DNA of 64,000 nucleotides, taken from positions 5,270,001 through 5,334,000 of the forward strand of contig NC_018027.1 in the NCBI RefSeq assembly GCF_000266905.1. Reading direction: 5' to 3'. This document shows, piece after piece, positions 30,568 to 39,297 of this stretch; position 1 is the stretch's first letter; each line of letters opens with the position of its first letter. Source of the stretch: Mycolicibacterium chubuense NBB4. GTDB taxonomy: Bacteria; Actinomycetota; Actinomycetes; Mycobacteriales; Mycobacteriaceae. The notes beneath the pieces were generated by a model. The model saw only the letters and a list, made by a program, of their open reading frames with translations. It ran no database searches and was not told where the DNA came from. A program made the translations under genes and the position numbers.

Positions 30568-31479
30568 TCACAGTTCGGCAAGATTCGGCAGGGCCATCCG
30601 CGGACCGAACCGTGGATTGACCGCCATGCCGCTGGCCTCGAGCAGCCGCACGGCCCGGTGCCGGTGCGGTGCCAGCGGCGCGAGCAGCTCGATCATCTGC
30701 CCGTCGTCGATGGGGCGGCCGAGCAGGCTCCACCCGACCATCTTGGCCAGGTGGTAGTCGCCGATCGACAGCGCGTCGGCGTCGCCGAATGCACGCTGGG
30801 CGGTCTCCGCGGCCGTCCAGATCCCCACCCCCGGGAGCGACATCAGGGCGGCGCGGGCCGCCTCCGGTGAGCGCTGCACGAGCCGCTCCACCGCGTCGGC
30901 ACGCTGAGCACATCCCACCACCGTGCGGGCCCGGCCCGGGTCCACGTTGGCGAGGTGGAACTTCCAGGACGGCACACGCTTCCACGCGTCGGCCGTCGGC
31001 GGCACCCGCATGCCGGCGGGTGCCGGCCCGGGCGCGGGCGCGCCGTATTCGGTGACCAGGGTGCGCCAGGCCCGGCGGGCGTCCTTGCCGTAGACGCGTT
31101 GTTCCAGGATCGCGGGCACCAGCGCCTCGAGCACCCGGCCCGTACGCCCCAGACGAAGGTGCGGCACCCGCCGGTGGGCCTTGGCGATGGTCGGCTCCGC
31201 GGGGACGAAGCCGGCGGCGTCGTCAGCGGCGCCCAGCAGCGCGGGCAGCGTGTCGGTGAACTCGGCCGCACCGGCGCCCCAGGACTCGCAGTCGACGGTG
31301 TCGGTGGCACTCCGGCTGATCCGGGCGGTGACGGGCCCGGTCCGCATCAGGCTGGTGCGCCAGATCGCGCCGTCGACGTCGTCTCGGTAGCACGGGTCCG
31401 CGCGGCCGCGCCGCAGCGGCGACAGTGTCAGGCCGGGACTCGCCGGACCGGCGAAGACCACGCTGGCCGTACTGCGCAC
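30568..31479 (-). CDS. HhH-GPD DNA glycosylase, AlkA/3-methyladenine type (Rv0142-like)
   Basis: Protein of 303 residues. The HhH motif and catalytic Asp are in LPGVGIWTAAETAQRAFGDADALSIGDYHL. No [4Fe-4S] Cys cluster follows, as in AlkA-type enzymes. Predicted to excise alkylated bases. Adjacent DUF427 gene starts ten bases upstream on the same strand, as Rv0140 and Rv0142 lie close in M. tuberculosis. An alternative start a few codons in is possible. Confidence 0.82.
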   Translation of the reverse strand: MRSTASVVFAGPASPGLTLSPLRRGRADPCYRDDVDGAIWRTSLMRTGPVTARISRSATDTVDCESWGAGAAEFTDTLPALLGAADDAAGFVPAEPTIAKAHRRVPHLRLGRTGRVLEALVPAILEQRVYGKDARRAWRTLVTEYGAPAPGPAPAGMRVPPTADAWKRVPSWKFHLANVDPGRARTVVGCAQRADAVERLVQRSPEAARAALMSLPGVGIWTAAETAQRAFGDADALSIGDYHLAKMVGWSLLGRPIDDGQMIELLAPLAPHRHRAVRLLEASGMAVNPRFGPRMALPNLAEL

Positions 31480-31488
31480 CGCGCCAGC

Positions 31489-31866
31489 CTAATCGTCGAC
31501 CCGGACCTCGGCCTTGTCCGGATAGAACGCCACATGCCCGGCGATCGCCGCCACCGCTCGGTGGGGCTGCTCGTAGGACCAGACCGCGTCCTCGACGGTC
31601 GCGCCGCCGCCGGTGACGACGTGGTAATAGCTGGCGTCACCCTTGAACGGGCAGTAGGTGGTCGTGTCGCTGCAGGCCAACCGGTCCTGTGCCACATCGG
31701 TCAGCGGGATGTACTGCACGGCGGGGTAGCCGGCTTCCCGCAGCGTCAGGGCGGCGTCGGTCTCGGCGATCACGTCCCCGCCCATGCGGACGGTGACGTG
31801 CCGCCCGGTGGGCTCGACGGTGATCGGATGGGTGGCGGAGGGCTCGAGAACGGGTCGATCGGTCAT
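31489..31866 (-). CDS. DUF427 protein (Rv0140-like)
   Basis: Protein of 125 residues made of one DUF427 domain, with the diagnostic TTTYCPFKGDASYYHV and ETDAALTLREAGYP. Function unknown; the fold is a small beta-tent. ATG at 31866 is chosen; one four codons upstream is also possible. Part of a minus-strand run with the glycosylase and the FAD oxidoreductase. Confidence 0.85.
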   Translation of the reverse strand: MTDRPVLEPSATHPITVEPTGRHVTVRMGGDVIAETDAALTLREAGYPAVQYIPLTDVAQDRLACSDTTTYCPFKGDASYYHVVTGGGATVEDAVWSYEQPHRAVAAIAGHVAFYPDKAEVRVDD

Positions 31867-31885
31867 GTCCACATTCAACGCCTGC

Positions 31886-33310
31886 TCAGTGCGGCCGTCC
31901 GGCGATCCTGTCGGCGACGACCGCGATGGATGAGGTGCGCGCGGTCCCGCGCGCCTCGTGCCAGTCGGCGGCCTTATACGCCAGGTACATGCCGCGCACG
32001 CCGAGCCAGCGCAGCGGCTCCGGCTCCCAGTCGCGCGACGGATGTCCGACCCAGGGCAGGGCGGTCAACGGCGTCGCACGCCCGAGCACCAGGTCGGTCA
32101 GCGTGCGCGCCGCCAGGTTGGTGGCGGTGACGCCGTGACCGACGTATCCGCCCGCCCAGCCCACGCCTCTTGCCCTGTCGAAACCGACGGTGGCCTCCCA
32201 GTCGCGCGGCACCGCGAGCACCCCGCACCAGCCGTGCGCGATCGGCACGTCGGCGACCTGCGGGAGGACGCTGTGCAACGTCGCACGCAGCGTTGCGATG
32301 GTCCGGTCCGGCACGCGGCCGTCGCGGTCGGTGCGCGAGCCGAACCGGTAGGGCAAGCTGCGGCCGCCGATCGCGATCCGGTCGTCGACGGTCCGCTGGG
32401 CGTAGAAGAAGCCGTGCGCGGTGTCGCCCAGGGTTTCCCGGCTGCGCCACCCGATGGTGCTCCACACCCGTTCGGGGATCGGGTCGGTCGCGATCATCGA
32501 GCTGTTCATCGGCAGCCAGCGTCGCTTCAGACCGGGCAGCGCGGCGGTGAATCCCTCGGTGGCACGCAGGATCACCGGCGCGCTGACGGTGCCCCACGGC
32601 GTCGTCGCGCGCCCGGCCGCGATGGCGGTGACGGGTGAGCGTTCGTAGATGTCCACCCCGAGACGTGCCACGGTGTCGGCCAGACCACGGACCAGCGTCG
32701 CGGGCTGAATCCGGGCGCAGTGCGGGTTGTGATAGGCCGCGACCACGCCGTGCAGGCGGATACGTTGCGCCGCTTGCTCTTTCGAGAGCTCCTCGATGCC
32801 GTCGACTTGCCAGCGGCGCTCGGCGTCGGCCGCGGCGGCCAGCCGGGTGGCCTGCGCGGCGTTGCGTGCCACCTCCAGCGTGCCGCCTTTCACGATGCCC
32901 GCGTCGATACCCTCCCGAGCGGCGACGGCGATCACCTCGTCGACGGCCTCGTTGAGTGCACGCTGCCAGGCGACCACGGCGTCGCGGCCGTACCGGTGCG
33001 CCATCCGCTCGCGATCACCGGGGACCAGACCCGAGAGCCATCCCCCGTTGCGTCCGGAGGCGCCGAAGCCGGCGAAGCGCGCCTCCAGCACGGCGATCCG
33101 CAGCGACGGGTCGGCCTTCTTCAGGTAGTAGGCGGTCCACAGGCCGGTGTATCCGGCGCCGACGATGCAGACGTCGGCATCGCGACTGCCGGGCAGGGGC
33201 GCCCGCGGAGTGGGTGGTCCGTCGAACCATCCGGACACGTAGCCGTTCACGGGACCGGTGCGGGGCGCGCGGGTGGGCACCGAGCGATTGTGGCAGGACC
33301 GGGCCGACAT
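31886..33310 (-). CDS. FAD-dependent amine/amino-acid oxidoreductase (DAO family)
   Basis: Up to 474 residues. FAD-binding ADVCIVGAGYTGLWTAYYLKK near residue 45, then FAGFGASGRNGGWLSG (DadA/PuuB type, where Cys or His may hold FAD covalently; here neither is obvious). The C-terminal GVGWAGGYVGHGVTATNLAA closes the FAD site. Substrate unknown, probably a secondary amine or polyamine derivative. The ATG at 33310 lies inside a 12-base palindrome, so a downstream GTG (codon 11 or 21) may be the real start. Confidence 0.8.
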   Translation of the reverse strand: MSARSCHNRSVPTRAPRTGPVNGYVSGWFDGPPTPRAPLPGSRDADVCIVGAGYTGLWTAYYLKKADPSLRIAVLEARFAGFGASGRNGGWLSGLVPGDRERMAHRYGRDAVVAWQRALNEAVDEVIAVAAREGIDAGIVKGGTLEVARNAAQATRLAAAADAERRWQVDGIEELSKEQAAQRIRLHGVVAAYHNPHCARIQPATLVRGLADTVARLGVDIYERSPVTAIAAGRATTPWGTVSAPVILRATEGFTAALPGLKRRWLPMNSSMIATDPIPERVWSTIGWRSRETLGDTAHGFFYAQRTVDDRIAIGGRSLPYRFGSRTDRDGRVPDRTIATLRATLHSVLPQVADVPIAHGWCGVLAVPRDWEATVGFDRARGVGWAGGYVGHGVTATNLAARTLTDLVLGRATPLTALPWVGHPSRDWEPEPLRWLGVRGMYLAYKAADWHEARGTARTSSIAVVADRIAGRPH

Positions 33311-33315
33311 GTCGG
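33304..33315. promoter_or_regulatory. Palindrome between divergent genes
   Basis: CCGACATGTCGG is a perfect 12-base palindrome between the FAD oxidoreductase gene and the divergent DUF4262 gene. Candidate operator; regulator unknown. Confidence 0.35.
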
Positions 33316-33365
33316 AGCGTCGGTGCAGGCTTGCCGTGACATCGACGACGAGAAGGGGGCCGCAG

Positions 33366-33830
33366 ATGTGCTGGCTGTGTGATCACCCCGGCGCGACCCG
33401 GCAGGACTTCCTGGCGGTGTTGCGGGAGAAGGCGCGCACGAACGGGTGGGCGGTGCAGTACGTGGAGACGACGATGCCGTTCGCATACACGGTGGGGTTG
33501 TCCGACTGGAACCTGCCCGAACTGCTAATGACCAGCGTGTCGCCGGCGCGGGCCGCCCGGGTGCTGGGAACGCTCGCGCGCGCGGCGATGGGTGGCGCCG
33601 CCCTGGTGCCCGGCGAGCAGATGAAGGTGCCCGGCGGCCCGCTGGCCGAATTCGTCGAGGTGGACCATCCGGACGTGCACTGCGGGTGGGCGGTCACGCA
33701 CGCCGACGGCCCGGTGCGCGTGCTGCAGGCGGTGTGGGCCGACGGGCGCGGCCGCTGGCCGTGGTCGGCGCAGTTCTGCGACGGGCGGCGCCGCCAGCCG
33801 GTGCTCGGCGTCCGCGCCCGCGCGGCTTGA
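33366..33830 (+). CDS. DUF4262-like protein
   Basis: Protein of 154 residues beginning MCWLCDHPGATRQDFL. The segment WAVQYVETTMPFAYTVGLSDWNLPEL is characteristic of DUF4262 proteins, which often sit near toxin or defence genes but have no known activity. CWLCDHP may bind a metal. It ends 44 bases before the left end of the IS30 element. Confidence 0.72.
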   Translation: MCWLCDHPGATRQDFLAVLREKARTNGWAVQYVETTMPFAYTVGLSDWNLPELLMTSVSPARAARVLGTLARAAMGGAALVPGEQMKVPGGPLAEFVEVDHPDVHCGWAVTHADGPVRVLQAVWADGRGRWPWSAQFCDGRRRQPVLGVRARAA

Positions 33831-33874
33831 TGGGAGCTCAGTACGCGTAGCGGTGGAAGCCGCGCAGGGCAGGC

Positions 33875-35308
33875 TCAATCGGTCGCTGCGACACCTGATT
33901 GGTTGAGGGGTGTTGAGCGATGGGTTGTCGGGGTCCTGGTCGGGCGCGGTTGCCGGAGTCAGTGCGCGAGCGGTTCTGGGCGGCGGTGGCAGCAGGTCTG
34001 TCGCCGACGGCGGCGGCCACGGTGGCCGGCGTGCACGGCGCGACAGGGCGTCATTGGGCCCAACAGGCTGGTTATCGAGGTGAGTCGAAGCATTTCGGAA
34101 TCCGGTACACAGCACAGCAGCGGGCGGTGTTCTGGACCGCGGTGAGATCGGCGGTGCCGCCGGCACAGGCCGCGGTGGTCGCTGGCGTGTCGGAGGCCGC
34201 GGCCCGACGCTGGCTGCAACAGGCTGACCACGTGCCCAGAACCCCGTTTCCCGCTGAGGCTGATCTCGTTGCAGAAAGTGAGCTGACCTCTCGGGTTCGT
34301 GCACCGTTGCGCTTCGTGGAGCGGTGTCGGCTTGAGCAGCTGCTCGAACACGGCTACCCACCAGCACAGGCGGCAGCCTTGATGGGCCGTCATAAGGACA
34401 CCATCAACCGGGAGATCGCCCGGGGACAGACCCGCTCGGTGTATCGAGCCAGCATGGGCCAAGACGTGGCCGATGCCGCCCGTAAGCGCCCCAAAGTGCG
34501 CAAGCTTGAGGCCAACCCTGGGCTGCGGGCCGAGGTTCTGCAACGCTTGGAGACACGCAACAGTCCCGAACAGATCGCGGGCCGGCTGCGTCAAGACTTC
34601 CCTGACGATCCGGAGATGTGGGTGTCACACGAGACGATCTACCAAGCCGTCTACGTTCAACCCCGCGGCGAGTTGGCCAAAGAGTTGAAGTCGGCACTAC
34701 GCACCGGCCGGATCAAGAGAAAACCGCAGGGCCGCAATGAAATAGCCGATCGTAACCGGTTCAAGGCGGGCATGGTCGGCATCTCCGAGCGGCCCGCCGA
34801 AGCCGACGATCGCGCTATCCCCGGCCACTGGGAGGGGGACCTGATCATGGGCGCGGGCAACACCAGCGCGATCGGCACCCTGGTCGAGCGCACCACGGGG
34901 TTCGTGATGCTGCTACACCTGCCCGGTGATCACACCGCCACCACCGTCGCCGCAGCGATGACCGCCAAAGTCCCCGAGATACCCGCAATCCTGCGCCGTT
35001 CACTGACCTGGGACCAGGGCACCGAGATGGCGATGCACACCAACATCACCGAAGCCACCGGGCTACCGATCTACTTCTGCGACCCCCATAGTCCCTGGCA
35101 ACGCGGCACCAACGAAAACACCAACGGACTGCTACGCCAGTACTTCCCCAAAGGCACTGACCTTGCGTTCTGGGGACCGGGATTCCTCGACCAAGTCGCC
35201 GCCGAACTCAACGCCCGACCCCGCAAACGACACAACTGGCGCACACCCGCCGAAGAACTCGACCGACTACTCTCAGATCCGTCCACGTACGTTGCAGCGA
35301 CAGCTTGA
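33875..35308 (+). mobile_element. IS30-family insertion sequence
   Basis: One transposase gene bounded by imperfect terminal inverted repeats: TCAATCGGTCGCTGCGAC (33875-33892) and, inverted, TCAAGCTGTCGCTGCAAC (35291-35308), 15 of 18 matching. The right repeat includes the transposase stop. No clear target duplication was seen (GGC left, ATC right). It sits in the gap between the 3' ends of two convergent genes, so no gene appears broken. Confidence 0.8.
33920..35308 (+). CDS. IS30-family transposase
   Basis: Protein of 462 residues. Three HTH-like segments fill the first 170 residues; the third (EHGYPPAQAAALMGRHKDTINREIARG) is the usual IS30 HTH. The DDE integrase core shows PGHWEGDLIMG (first Asp), LTWDQGTEMAMH (second Asp) and GTNENTNGLLRQYFPKG (Glu). 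Full length and uninterrupted, so probably functional. Confidence 0.93.
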   Translation: MGCRGPGRARLPESVRERFWAAVAAGLSPTAAATVAGVHGATGRHWAQQAGYRGESKHFGIRYTAQQRAVFWTAVRSAVPPAQAAVVAGVSEAAARRWLQQADHVPRTPFPAEADLVAESELTSRVRAPLRFVERCRLEQLLEHGYPPAQAAALMGRHKDTINREIARGQTRSVYRASMGQDVADAARKRPKVRKLEANPGLRAEVLQRLETRNSPEQIAGRLRQDFPDDPEMWVSHETIYQAVYVQPRGELAKELKSALRTGRIKRKPQGRNEIADRNRFKAGMVGISERPAEADDRAIPGHWEGDLIMGAGNTSAIGTLVERTTGFVMLLHLPGDHTATTVAAAMTAKVPEIPAILRRSLTWDQGTEMAMHTNITEATGLPIYFCDPHSPWQRGTNENTNGLLRQYFPKGTDLAFWGPGFLDQVAAELNARPRKRHNWRTPAEELDRLLSDPSTYVAATA

Positions 35309-35326
35309 ATCCGCCCAGCCTGTCGC

Positions 35327-36337
35327 TCATCTCCCCGCGCGCTTGGCGCTGCGCAACCCGACCCAGAATTCGGCCGCCTCGCGGATCGACTGCTCGACCG
35401 GCCTTGGCCGCCAACCCAGTTCACTTCGGGCCTTGGCGCAGTTCACCGGCGCCTCGGCCCGCATCAGTCGCAGCGAGCCCAACGACAGCCGCTCGTCGGT
35501 GCCGGTCAGCCGGCCCTTGACGCTGCCCAGCGCCGCCATCGCGTACGACGCCGCCAGCGGCAGGGTCCTGCCCGGCGGTGCGACCCCGGCGGCCTCGGCG
35601 GCGATCCGCACGACGTCGGCGTTGGAGATCATCTTCTCCGAGATCAGGTAGCGCTCGCCGACCCGTCCGTTCTCCGCGGCCAGCAGCAGCGCGCGGGCGG
35701 CGTCGTCGATGCCCACCGCTTCCAGCTCGATGCCACTCATCACGAACGGCAGCTTGCCGAACGCCGCACCGGCGATGATCGCGCCGTGCGGCGTGCGTCC
35801 CCAATCGCCGGCGCCGTAGGTCGTCGACACGCACATCGCCACGGCGGGCAGCGCACGGGCCCGCACGTAGTCCATCACCAGGTTCTCCGCCTGCACCCGC
35901 GAGCGGACGTAGGGCGTCACCCCCCGGTCGTCGATGATGTCGGACTCGGTGGCCACGCGGCCCCGCCTGCGCCCGACCGTCACGTAGCTGCTGGTGTAGA
36001 CGAACTTCTTGAGCGTGCCGGCGATACCCGGTTCCACCGCGACGTCGCAGACATGGCGGGTGCCCTCGACGTTGGTGCGGAACAGCGGCGTGGGGTCGCG
36101 CAGCCAGCCCCGCGCGTCGACGACGCAGTAGTAGACGACGTCGCATCCGGTCATCGCCTCGCGCAGGACCTCGTCGGCGAAGACGTCGCCGGTGAACCGG
36201 GTGACCGCGAGGTCGTCGATACCGATCGTGTTCGCGCCCTCGCGCACCATGACGCGGACGTCCTGGCCGTCCGCGACGAGCTGCCGGGTGACGTGGCTGC
36301 CGAGGTAGCCGTTGGCGCCGATGACGAGGGCTGTCAT
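35327..36337 (-). CDS. NAD-dependent epimerase/dehydratase, 3-beta-HSD-like (Rv0139-type)
   Basis: Protein of 336 residues of the extended short-chain dehydrogenase type. Cofactor site ALVIGANGYLGSHVTRQL at the N-terminus; the active-site Ser/Tyr region is KFVYTSSYVTVG with a downstream YVRSRVQAEN, where the usual YxxxK is altered to YVRSR, so catalysis may differ. Overlaps the Rv0138 homologue by four bases (ATGA), so the two form an operon. The IS30 right end lies 18 bases past its stop. Confidence 0.85.
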   Translation of the reverse strand: MTALVIGANGYLGSHVTRQLVADGQDVRVMVREGANTIGIDDLAVTRFTGDVFADEVLREAMTGCDVVYYCVVDARGWLRDPTPLFRTNVEGTRHVCDVAVEPGIAGTLKKFVYTSSYVTVGRRRGRVATESDIIDDRGVTPYVRSRVQAENLVMDYVRARALPAVAMCVSTTYGAGDWGRTPHGAIIAGAAFGKLPFVMSGIELEAVGIDDAARALLLAAENGRVGERYLISEKMISNADVVRIAAEAAGVAPPGRTLPLAASYAMAALGSVKGRLTGTDERLSLGSLRLMRAEAPVNCAKARSELGWRPRPVEQSIREAAEFWVGLRSAKRAGR

Positions 36338-36843
36338 TGCTTGGGCCCGGCACTCACCGTGGCCATCCACTGCGCCGCCTCGTCGGGCAGCGTGCCGAGT
36401 TCCTCGGCCTTCTTGCACCACTTCAGGGTGGCGGCGACGAAGCGCAGCGGGTTGTAGACGTCCTCCTGCCGGCACCACTTGCCGTCGCCGGCATAGGTGA
36501 CGATCGAGATGTTGGTGGCGCTGATGATGGTCCCGTCACCGGGGTCGCGCATGGGATTGTCCAGTTCGCAGATGATGCGGCCCGTGCTCTCGTCGATGAC
36601 GCTCCACAGCGACGGGAACGACGTCATGTAGTTGCCGGGGAAGCTCTCCATGGTCCGCCGGATCCACGGCCGCACCTCCTCGCGGCCCCGCATCGTGCCT
36701 GCGGCGTGCTCGATGTAGAGGACGTCGTCGGTGTAGTGGTCAACCCACCGATCCCAGTCCCGCGTACGCGCCGCGTGGTCGACGGTGCGCTCGAACTCGG
36801 CGAAGGCACTCGCGAGCTCGTCGCGGGTGAACGTGTTGCCCAT
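36334..36843 (-). CDS. SnoaL/NTF2-like protein (Rv0138-type)
   Basis: Protein of 169 residues with the cone-shaped NTF2 fold: AFAEFERTVDHAARTRDWDRWVDHYTDDVLYIEH and later beta strands. Similar folds include ketosteroid isomerase and limonene epoxide hydrolase. Translationally coupled to the 3-beta-HSD-like gene, and a KstR-like box lies 13 bases upstream, so a sterol-related role is plausible. ATG 36843 is chosen; TATTTT eight bases upstream would make the message leaderless. Confidence 0.8.
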   Translation of the reverse strand: MGNTFTRDELASAFAEFERTVDHAARTRDWDRWVDHYTDDVLYIEHAAGTMRGREEVRPWIRRTMESFPGNYMTSFPSLWSVIDESTGRIICELDNPMRDPGDGTIISATNISIVTYAGDGKWCRQEDVYNPLRFVAATLKWCKKAEELGTLPDEAAQWMATVSAGPKQ

Positions 36844-36855
36844 CACAGCTCAAAA

Positions 36856-36869
36856 TAGAACACGTTCTA
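36856..36869 (-). promoter_or_regulatory. KstR-like operator upstream of the Rv0138-Rv0139 homologues
   Basis: TAGAAC-AC-GTTCTA fits the KstR consensus TNNAAC-NN-GTTNNA and has symmetric arms. On the minus strand it overlaps the start of TATTTT, the likely -10. Confidence 0.6.
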
Positions 36870-36942
36870 CTGGAAGTTGTCGAGGGCCGCACCCGGCCCC
36901 GGCCCGGATTATTTCCGCCTGCCGAACGGTTATACGGACACC

Positions 36943-37407
36943 ATGACGCAGCAATACAACAGGAACCCCGCTGCCGTCGGCGCGTTGTCGCCCGAGCAGT
37001 ATCACGTGACGCAGGAGAACGGCACCGAGCGACCGTTCACCGGCGAGTACTGGGACAGCCACGAACCCGGCATCTACGTCGACGTGGTGTCCGGCGAACC
37101 GTTGTTCGCCTCCGTCGATAAGTTCGAGAGCGGCAGCGGCTGGCCGAGTTTCACCAAGCCGCTCGACCCGGCCAACGTGCGGAAGAAGCGCGACTTCTCG
37201 CACCTGATGATCCGCACCGAGGTGCGCTCGGCACACGGCGACAGCCACCTCGGTCACGTCTTCACCGACGGTCCGCGTGCCGAGGGCGGGCTGCGTTACT
37301 GCATCAACTCCGCGGCGCTGCGCTTCATCCACCTCGACGACCTCGAGGCGCAGGGATACGGGCAGTACCGTGGGTTATTCACCAAGCCTCGAGAGGAGCA
37401 CGTGTGA
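36943..37407 (+). CDS. msrB: Peptide methionine-(R)-S-oxide reductase
   Basis: Protein of 154 residues. Catalytic Cys lies in [13 protein letters not shown]; substrate-binding motifs [13 protein letters not shown] and [11 protein letters not shown] are intact. The two CxxC zinc pairs of many MsrB enzymes are absent, so this is the zinc-free form. It reduces the R epimer of methionine sulfoxide in oxidised proteins. ATG 36943 gives the expected N-terminus. Its stop overlaps the msrA start (GTGA). Confidence 0.93.
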   Translation: MTQQYNRNPAAVGALSPEQYHVTQENGTERPFTGEYWDSHEPGIYVDVVSGEPLFASVDKFESGSGWPSFTKPLDPANVRKKRDFSHLMIRTEVRSAHGDSHLGHVFTDGPRAEGGLRYCINSAALRFIHLDDLEAQGYGQYRGLFTKPREEHV

Positions 37408-37913
37408 GCGACTACAAGCGAGCCGTCCTGGCCGGCGGATGCTTCTGGGGTATGCAGGACCTGATCCGGCGCCAGCCCGGGGTGGTGTCCACGCGCGTCG
37501 GCTACACCGGCGGACAGAACGACCACCCGACCTACCGCAACCATCCCGGCCATGCCGAGGCCGTCGAGATCGTCTACGACCCCGCGCAGACCGACTACCG
37601 CGCGCTGCTCGAGTTCTTCTTCCAGATCCACGATCCGACGACGAAGAACCGTCAGGGCAACGACGTCGGCACCAGCTACCGGTCGGAGATCTTCTACGTC
37701 GACGACGAACAGCGCCAGGTCGCGCTCGACACGATCGCCGACGTCGACGCCTCCGGGCTGTGGCCGGGCACGGTGGTCACCGCGGTCAGCCCCGCTCCCG
37801 ACTTCTGGGAGGCCGAGCCCGAGCACCAGGACTATCTGCTGCACTACCCCAACGGCTACACCTGCCACTTCCCGCGGCCCGGCTGGAAGCTGCCGAAGCG
37901 CACGCAGGTCTGA
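37404..37913 (+). CDS. msrA: Peptide methionine-(S)-S-oxide reductase
   Basis: Protein of 169 residues. Catalytic Cys in [38 protein letters not shown] and the C-terminal [13 protein letters not shown], whose Cys may act in resolution, are typical. Coupled by a four-base overlap to msrB so that both sulfoxide epimers are repaired. Corresponds to Rv0137c; in M. tuberculosis msrB lies elsewhere. Confidence 0.94.
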   Translation: MSDYKRAVLAGGCFWGMQDLIRRQPGVVSTRVGYTGGQNDHPTYRNHPGHAEAVEIVYDPAQTDYRALLEFFFQIHDPTTKNRQGNDVGTSYRSEIFYVDDEQRQVALDTIADVDASGLWPGTVVTAVSPAPDFWEAEPEHQDYLLHYPNGYTCHFPRPGWKLPKRTQV

Positions 37914-37932
37914 TTCCTCAGGTGGCGGTGGT

Positions 37933-39252
37933 TCAGCGGCGGCGCAGGACGACCTTGCCGCCGTCCCTCGGGGTGTGCGCGACGCCGCGGAAGTGGGTCT
38001 TCTCGCCGGGTGCGTCGGTCGGTTCGATCACGAAGTGCCGCAGCACGGTTCGCAGCACGACGTCCATCTCCACGTTGGCGAACGCCGCCCCGACGCAGCG
38101 CCGGGTGCCGCCGCCGAAGGGGATGTGGGCGAACGTCGTCGGCCTCTGCCCGACGAAACGCTGCGGGTCGAATCGGTCCGGGTCCGGGAACTCCTCGGAC
38201 CGCCGGTGTACCTGAGCTATCGCCACCAGGATCGAATAGCCCTGCGGGACAACCCAATCCCCGAGCTCGAAGCTCGGCGCGTAGACGTGACGGCCGGCGA
38301 AGTCGATGATCGTGCGCACGCGCTGGACTTCCAGGATCGCGGCCTGCCGGTACTCGTTGGTGTCGGTGAGGGCTTCGGCCTCGAGCTCGGCCAGCACCTC
38401 CGGATGGCGGCTGATGCGCTCGAAGGCCCAGCTCAGCGTCGCCGCGGTGGTCTCGTGGCCCGCGCCGAGCAGCGTGAGCAGCTCGTCGCCGATGTCCTGG
38501 CGCGACATCGCCGAGCCGTCCTCGTACGTGCTGCGCAGCAGCAGCGCGAGAACGTCGTCCCGGCTGTTGAAGTCGGGGTCGGCGCGCACCGCGTCGATGA
38601 GCCGGTCCACCAGGTCGTCGTACCGGCGTCGGTAGGCCGCCAACCGCCCCCACGGGCTGAACCGCCCCATGGTGCGCGACGGCATCGGTAGCACGGCGAG
38701 CCGCGATCCCAGCGTGACCCACGGCGGGATGATGCGCCGCAGCTCGTCCAGATGTGCGCCGTCGGCGCCGAACACCGCACGCAGGATCACGTTGAGCGTG
38801 ATGCGCATCATCGGTTCGAGAGTCTGCAGGGGCTGACCCTCGGGCCATGTCGCGGCCTCGCGCAGCGTCTCCTCCTCGAAGATCCTCTCGTAGTTCTTGA
38901 TGCTCTTGCCGTGGAACGGCGGCGTCAGCAACTTGCGGCGGAGGCGATGCTGGGTGCCGTCGAGCGCGAACACCGACCCCGGTCCGAGCACCCGCGACAG
39001 GTTGGGCTGGATGTTGCCGACGTCGTCGGTGTTGGCCATGAAGACCTGCTTGGCCAAGGCGGGATCGGCCACGATCACCGAGCGGCCGAACACGGGCAGC
39101 GTCAGCGTGAACACGTTGCCGCAGCGGCGGGTGACCTGGTCGACCGTCCACTTCCTCGAGAAGGAGAAGCCGATCCCCTGCAGCACCCGCGGGACACGGG
39201 GGCTCGGTGGAAGCCGGTCGAGCCGCTTGGTACTGCCGTGTACCACAGTCAT
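37933..39252 (-). CDS. cyp138: Cytochrome P450, CYP138-like
   Basis: Protein of 439 residues. I-helix oxygen-activation motif LLGAGHETTAATL, K-helix EVQR, and heme-thiolate signature FGGGTRRCVGAAFA with the axial Cys. Soluble, no membrane anchor. Gene order TetR-cyp-msrA-SnoaL-epimerase equals Rv0135c-Rv0139, which supports CYP138; its substrate is unknown. ATG 39252 follows TACCGT by seven bases, implying a leaderless message whose promoter is covered by GGTACC palindromes. Confidence 0.88.
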   Translation of the reverse strand: MTVVHGSTKRLDRLPPSPRVPRVLQGIGFSFSRKWTVDQVTRRCGNVFTLTLPVFGRSVIVADPALAKQVFMANTDDVGNIQPNLSRVLGPGSVFALDGTQHRLRRKLLTPPFHGKSIKNYERIFEEETLREAATWPEGQPLQTLEPMMRITLNVILRAVFGADGAHLDELRRIIPPWVTLGSRLAVLPMPSRTMGRFSPWGRLAAYRRRYDDLVDRLIDAVRADPDFNSRDDVLALLLRSTYEDGSAMSRQDIGDELLTLLGAGHETTAATLSWAFERISRHPEVLAELEAEALTDTNEYRQAAILEVQRVRTIIDFAGRHVYAPSFELGDWVVPQGYSILVAIAQVHRRSEEFPDPDRFDPQRFVGQRPTTFAHIPFGGGTRRCVGAAFANVEMDVVLRTVLRHFVIEPTDAPGEKTHFRGVAHTPRDGGKVVLRRR

Positions 39253-39278
39253 GTCCGGTACGGTACCGCCTGGTACCA
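39228..39278. promoter_or_regulatory. Operators between cyp138 and its TetR gene
   Basis: TGGTAC-N6-GTACCA (39228-39245) lies within the first codons of cyp138, and GGTACGGTACC (39257-39267) plus TGGTACCA (39271-39278) lie between the genes. All share GGTACC-type half-sites and are candidate TetR binding sites covering both starts. Confidence 0.55.
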
Positions 39279-39297
39279 GACGATGCAAGGGTGAGCG

